From positions 10,657 through 74,656 of the forward strand of contig JAZDEY010000034.1 of NCBI GenBank assembly GCA_043808325.1: a stretch of 64,000 nt of DNA, in the 5' to 3' direction. The notes beneath the pieces are model-generated. The model was not told the origin of the DNA, did no database searches, and saw nothing but the letters and a program-made list of their open reading frames with translations. The position numbers and the translations under genes were made by a program. Of this stretch, positions 60,974 through 64,000 are shown in pieces; the stretch's first letter is position 1; each line of letters starts with the position of its first letter. This DNA is from JAZDEY01 sp043808325 [NCBI: Candidatus Eiseniibacteriota bacterium] (GTDB taxonomy: Bacteria; Arandabacterota; Arandabacteria; Arandabacterales).

Positions 60974-62406
60974 AAATCTACGATACGTTCGATGCCAAGA
61001 AGAAGGAGTTTGTACCCGTCAAAGAGGGCAAAGTCGGGATGTACATGTGCGGCATGACCGTCCAGGACCGGCCCCACGTCGGACACATGCTCGCCTTCGT
61101 GAGCGGCGATGTGATCAGACGCTATCTCGAATACAAAGGCTACGAGGTCACCTATGTCCAGAACTTCACCGACGTGGACGACAAGATAATTGCGCGGGCC
61201 AATGCCGAGGGCGTCGATTTCAGAGTGATCGCCGAACGCTATACCCGCGACTATTTCACCTTTGCCGATATGCTCAATATTAAGCGCGCGACCATCCATC
61301 CCAAGGCGACCGAACACATCAAGGAAATAGTCGATCTCGTCGCGGCGCTGGTGGCCAAGGGTTTCGCCTATGAAGCCGGCGGCGACGTCTATTACGAGAT
61401 TGCCAAGTTCCCGGGGTACGGGCGGCTCTCGAAGAAGAAGATAGACGAGCTTCGGGCCGGGGCCCGGATCGAGATCAGCGAACATAAACGCAATCCGGCG
61501 GACTTCGCTCTGTGGAAAGCGGCTAAGGAGGGCGAGCCTTTCTGGGAGACTCCCTGGGGCCGCGGGAGACCCGGATGGGCGATCGAGTGCTCCGCGATGT
61601 CGATGAAGTATCTTGGGTCGAGCGTCGATCTCCACGGGGGCGGTGAGGATCTGATCTTCCCGCACCACGAGAATGAGATCGCTCAGTCGGAAGCCGCGAC
61701 GGGCCAGAAGTTCGTTCACTTCTGGGCCCACAACGGGCTCTTGAACCTAGTCGGGGAGAAGATGTCCAAATCCACGGGCCACTTCTTCGCGATCGAAGAT
61801 ATCTTGAAAGAGTTTGAGCCGGACGTCGTGAGGTTCTACCTCTTGTCGTCGCATTACCGGAATCCCATGGAATTCAGCCGTGATCGGCTTGCCGATGCAA
61901 GGGCCGCGGTCGGCCGGATGCGGAACACCTTCCGGGCAGTCGAGGCCTATGTCGGTGACGGGAAGGTTGGGGGTTCGGTGGATGCCCTTGAGGGGGCCGA
62001 TCTCGAATTCTGGAAGGGCGTTGCCGCCAAGCAGGATCTCTTCATTAAGGTAATGGATGATGACATCAATGCCGCGAGTGCGGTCGGGCACATCTTCGAC
62101 ATTGCGAAGGACATAAACCTGTATTTGGGTGGGGCAGAGAGCACGTCCAAGAAGTTGGTGTTGGCCAAGGCCCTGGACAAGATCAAGGAATTGTCCAACG
62201 TGCTCGGCATCTTCCGGTCGATCGGCGGCGAGATCGTCCGCCTCGAGGATCTGCCGCAGGAACTAAGAGACCTTGTCGATGAGCGTACCCGCGCCCGCGT
62301 TGCGAAGGACTGGGCCCAGGCCGATGCCCTTCGAACCCAGCTTGCCGCCCAGGGCCACTTCCTCGAAGACCGTGCGGAGGGGACAATAGTAAGGAAGGGG
62401 AGCTGA
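60970..62406 (+). CDS. cysS: Cysteinyl-tRNA synthetase
   Basis: The 478-residue class I synthetase has the zinc-Cys and HIGH-type segment MYMCGMTVQDRPHVGHMLAF near residue 23, GRPGWAIECSAMSMKYLGSSVDLHGGGEDLIFPHHENE with the other zinc ligands, and EKMSKSTGHFFAIEDIL near residue 265. The C-terminal anticodon domain ends EDRAEGTIVRKGS. It is the last gene of the long operon that begins at yicC. Confidence 0.95.
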   Translation: MKIYDTFDAKKKEFVPVKEGKVGMYMCGMTVQDRPHVGHMLAFVSGDVIRRYLEYKGYEVTYVQNFTDVDDKIIARANAEGVDFRVIAERYTRDYFTFADMLNIKRATIHPKATEHIKEIVDLVAALVAKGFAYEAGGDVYYEIAKFPGYGRLSKKKIDELRAGARIEISEHKRNPADFALWKAAKEGEPFWETPWGRGRPGWAIECSAMSMKYLGSSVDLHGGGEDLIFPHHENEIAQSEAATGQKFVHFWAHNGLLNLVGEKMSKSTGHFFAIEDILKEFEPDVVRFYLLSSHYRNPMEFSRDRLADARAAVGRMRNTFRAVEAYVGDGKVGGSVDALEGADLEFWKGVAAKQDLFIKVMDDDINAASAVGHIFDIAKDINLYLGGAESTSKKLVLAKALDKIKELSNVLGIFRSIGGEIVRLEDLPQELRDLVDERTRARVAKDWAQADALRTQLAAQGHFLEDRAEGTIVRKGS

Positions 62407-62443
62407 GACACCGGCTCAGTAGCCTACTCGGTAGAGCCATGAG

Positions 62444-62475
62444 TATTGGAGGCTTTACGCCTCCACGCACCAATA
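62444..62475 (+). other. Nested inverted repeat after cysS
   Basis: GGAGGC (62448-62453) pairs with GCCTCC (62459-62464) over a 5-nt loop, and TATTGG (62444-62449) can pair with CCAATA (62470-62475). No T-run follows, so it may be a weak terminator or the relic of a repeat. The rest of 62407-62689 holds nothing I recognise. Confidence 0.4.
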
Positions 62476-62689
62476 GGTTCGCCTTTCCCCAGCAAGACCG
62501 ATGGATGCAGTATAACGCCAGTACCCCAGACATTATCCTGAATCTCTATAAGCCCCACCTTGACTCATAATACAGCGCAAAAAGTGTTGAAACTATCGTG
62601 GTCTCTCTGATAAGATAACCGGAGTGCAGCCCAACGGCGGTCCACACCGATCAGTATAAGCACTAATTGGATGCTGAGAGGAGGAAGGA

Positions 62690-63619
62690 ATGGATATTGA
62701 TATTCTTGACAACGACCTGACCACACTTCGAGCCATCGGCAAAGACGAGGACTGGTTACACAGTTGGATCAAGGAGAAGCCGAGTCGACTAGGACTGGGC
62801 GAAATCGCCATCAAGCAATCCGAAGTCGTACACTACAAGAACGGAGGTGGACGACTCGATATCCTTGCCTACCGCCCCGATCTGGATACTTACTACGAAA
62901 TCGAGGTCATGCTAGGCGAATGCGACTCCGATCACGGGTTCAGGACGCTGGACTACTGGGCTCGGGAACGCCTCCGAAATCCGAATGCAAGACACATGGC
63001 GGTTCTGGTTGCCGAAGACCTTTCCGGGCGATACAAATCCTTGATCGAAACACTGCCGCAGTACCTTCCGTTCATTGGCATCGAGATCAATGTCTTGAAG
63101 ATCCCATACAAGGACGCGATCGCCACAATTCAAACAAGCATTGTTGCCCAACCGGATGACCTAATTCTGGATTCTGGTGATGAACCTGAAACGGGAACCA
63201 AGAAAGGTGTCGTACCAAGAGACAGGAGTTGGTGGGAAGAGAATGCGACAGCTCAGTTCATGGGAACAGTGGATGAGTTGGCCAAGTACTGTACCGACAA
63301 AATCGGTCCTTCCCGACTGGACTTTTCAGCAAGTAGTTACGTGTCTCTGAAGAAGGGAAGAAGATGCTGGCTCCCCATGTGGCCGCGGGCAACGGGTGTT
63401 TTTGTCTACCTGCCAGGTGGAACGGACGGGGCGGAAGATTCACCGGCAGAGTTCTACCAGTACGTAAAAGGGAAACTGCAAGAAATCGGCATTGACGAAC
63501 CGACTTGGACGTACAAGTACAACGGCGGAGCGAATCCAATCGGCTTTCCCATTCCCGGAGACAAGGCGACGCATTCTGTGGTACGGGAGATCCTGCAAAG
63601 AGCGTACGAACTGGCATGA
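62690..63619 (+). CDS. Uncharacterised protein with PD-(D/E)XK nuclease-like N-terminal domain
   Basis: The 309-residue protein is not recognised as a named family. The N-terminal half has GGGRLDILAYRPDLDTYYEIEVMLGE (residues about 53-78), an Asp, then E-x-E after a strand, the pattern of PD-(D/E)XK nucleases, followed by TLDYWARERLRNPNARHMAVLVAED as the usual helix and strand. The C-terminal ~110 residues form another module (SSYVSLKKGRRCWLPMWPRATGVFVYLPGG), compact and aromatic-rich. A GGAGG site lies 7 nt before ATG 62690. Base composition is lower in GC than the preceding operon. Together with the adjacent IS-like end it suggests acquired DNA; a defence-type nuclease is possible but unproven. 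Confidence 0.55.
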   Translation: MDIDILDNDLTTLRAIGKDEDWLHSWIKEKPSRLGLGEIAIKQSEVVHYKNGGGRLDILAYRPDLDTYYEIEVMLGECDSDHGFRTLDYWARERLRNPNARHMAVLVAEDLSGRYKSLIETLPQYLPFIGIEINVLKIPYKDAIATIQTSIVAQPDDLILDSGDEPETGTKKGVVPRDRSWWEENATAQFMGTVDELAKYCTDKIGPSRLDFSASSYVSLKKGRRCWLPMWPRATGVFVYLPGGTDGAEDSPAEFYQYVKGKLQEIGIDEPTWTYKYNGGANPIGFPIPGDKATHSVVREILQRAYELA

Positions 63620-63940
63620 GCAACGCAAGAGGGAATTGAAGGCATCCGACAACCGCACCGAGCCTACGAGATGACCGCGGACGGCCATGGAGCGGCTCAT
63701 GCCGGGCATGATGAGCCAACGGTCAGGGCTATGCTGTAGATGCCCTTTAACTCTAGAGATGACTGCTGACGCAGGCTGGTTATTGACATCTCAATGACTG
63801 TGAACGATACTCTGCCGCAGAGGATCTTTCAGAGGTGGCGAATGCGACCGTATGATCCACTAGTACCGTGTCTCACAAAGTGGTAGCTTTTTTGCCGCTG
63901 GTGTTGTAATCATGGGGGGACCTTAAAAGGAGGTTCCTTC
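63620..63940. other. Gene-free stretch with a probable IS left end
   Basis: No coding frame is supported. GGCTCAT and ATGAGCC form a 7-bp hairpin near 63692-63715. From about 63863 the sequence AGTACCGTGTCTCACAAAG, preceded by a TA-containing CTAG, resembles the terminal repeat of an IS630-type element that inserts at TA. The right end is outside the window. Confidence 0.35.
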
Positions 63941-64000
63941 ATGTGTGTTGCAGTTAGGGAGTTGACGATAACGGAGGGGCAGACATTGCAGCGATTGCTT
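63941..64000 (+). CDS. Start of a probable IS630-type transposase, cut by window edge
   Basis: ATG 63941 with AAGGAGG seven nt upstream opens a frame of 20 codons to the window end (MCVAVRELTITEGQTLQRLL). It resembles the first helix of IS630-family transposases, in which a motif like TxEE..LQRLLR precedes the helix-turn-helix. The evidence is short and the identification tentative. Confidence 0.45.
   Translation, partial: MCVAVRELTITEGQTLQRLL

Noticed and set aside
62411-62440. tRNA-like stretch (GGCTC...GGTAGAGCC)
   Set aside because: It resembles a D-arm, but no acceptor, anticodon or T-arm of a tRNA can be built around it.
1-64000. CRISPR array or rRNA operon
   Set aside because: No regularly spaced direct repeats and no rRNA-like conserved stretches were seen on reading the window.

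Overview
The window is about 60% GC and looks like the chromosome of a diderm bacterium, probably an uncultured FCB-group lineage (Eisenbacteria, Krumholzibacteriota or Latescibacterota type). The grounds are secreted peptidases ending in FlgD/T9SS-type C-terminal modules, many lipoproteins, a complete MlaEFD lipid transporter, RemA and the MEP isoprenoid genes. The phylum is an inference from gene content. Sigma-70 promoters are unusually easy to see: many TTGAnn boxes lie 16-18 bp from TAnnnT boxes.

Layout. 1-5800: the edge of a coiled-coil gene, a secreted beta-helix protein and two tandem M6 metalloproteases. 6000-25400: an envelope region with sulfatase-fold lipoproteins that have Thr in place of the FGly Cys/Ser, many GT-C (family 39-like) membrane glycosyltransferases, a secreted purple-acid-phosphatase-like enzyme and a matrixin-like protease. 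Two genes here are broken, one by a TGA at a Trp position and one by a frameshift. 25400-27900: an SPL-like radical SAM protein, an endonuclease V homologue that has lost catalytic residues, and a small zinc-ribbon protein with its own promoter and terminator. 27900-37700: an operon acpS-nnr-M20-thiL-ispG-mobB running into a GT-C/sulfatase pair. 37800-44700, minus strand: a MazF-type toxin/antitoxin pair, a trpB2 operon, an FkbM methyltransferase, a GGDEF remnant, rqcH and hicAB. 44900-62400: corA, then one long plus-strand housekeeping run yicC-remA-gmk-rpoZ-coaBC-udg-dnaB-mlaEFD-PIN/TRAM-ispD-ispF-gltX-ddl-M42-btpA-cysS. 62700-64000: a PD-(D/E)XK-like protein and the left end of a probable IS630-type element.

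The most interesting system is at 38519-41008 (minus strand). A SerK/SbnI-like free-serine kinase homologue lies 26 nt upstream of trpB2. In front of the pair is a complete transcription attenuator: a promoter, a 19-codon leader peptide with tandem Trp codons whose ATG is almost at the predicted transcription start, overlapping 1:2 and 2:3 pairings, and an intrinsic terminator followed by a second one. This suggests a tryptophan-regulated unit in which serine is phosphorylated to O-phosphoserine and TrpB2 uses that as the co-substrate for indole.

A second theme is the pairing of GT-C glycosyltransferases with Thr-type sulfatase-fold lipoproteins that share an unnamed C-terminal domain (a WW-x-PGE-like motif, then a terminal LGY). 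This may be an envelope glycan or lipid phospho-modification system.
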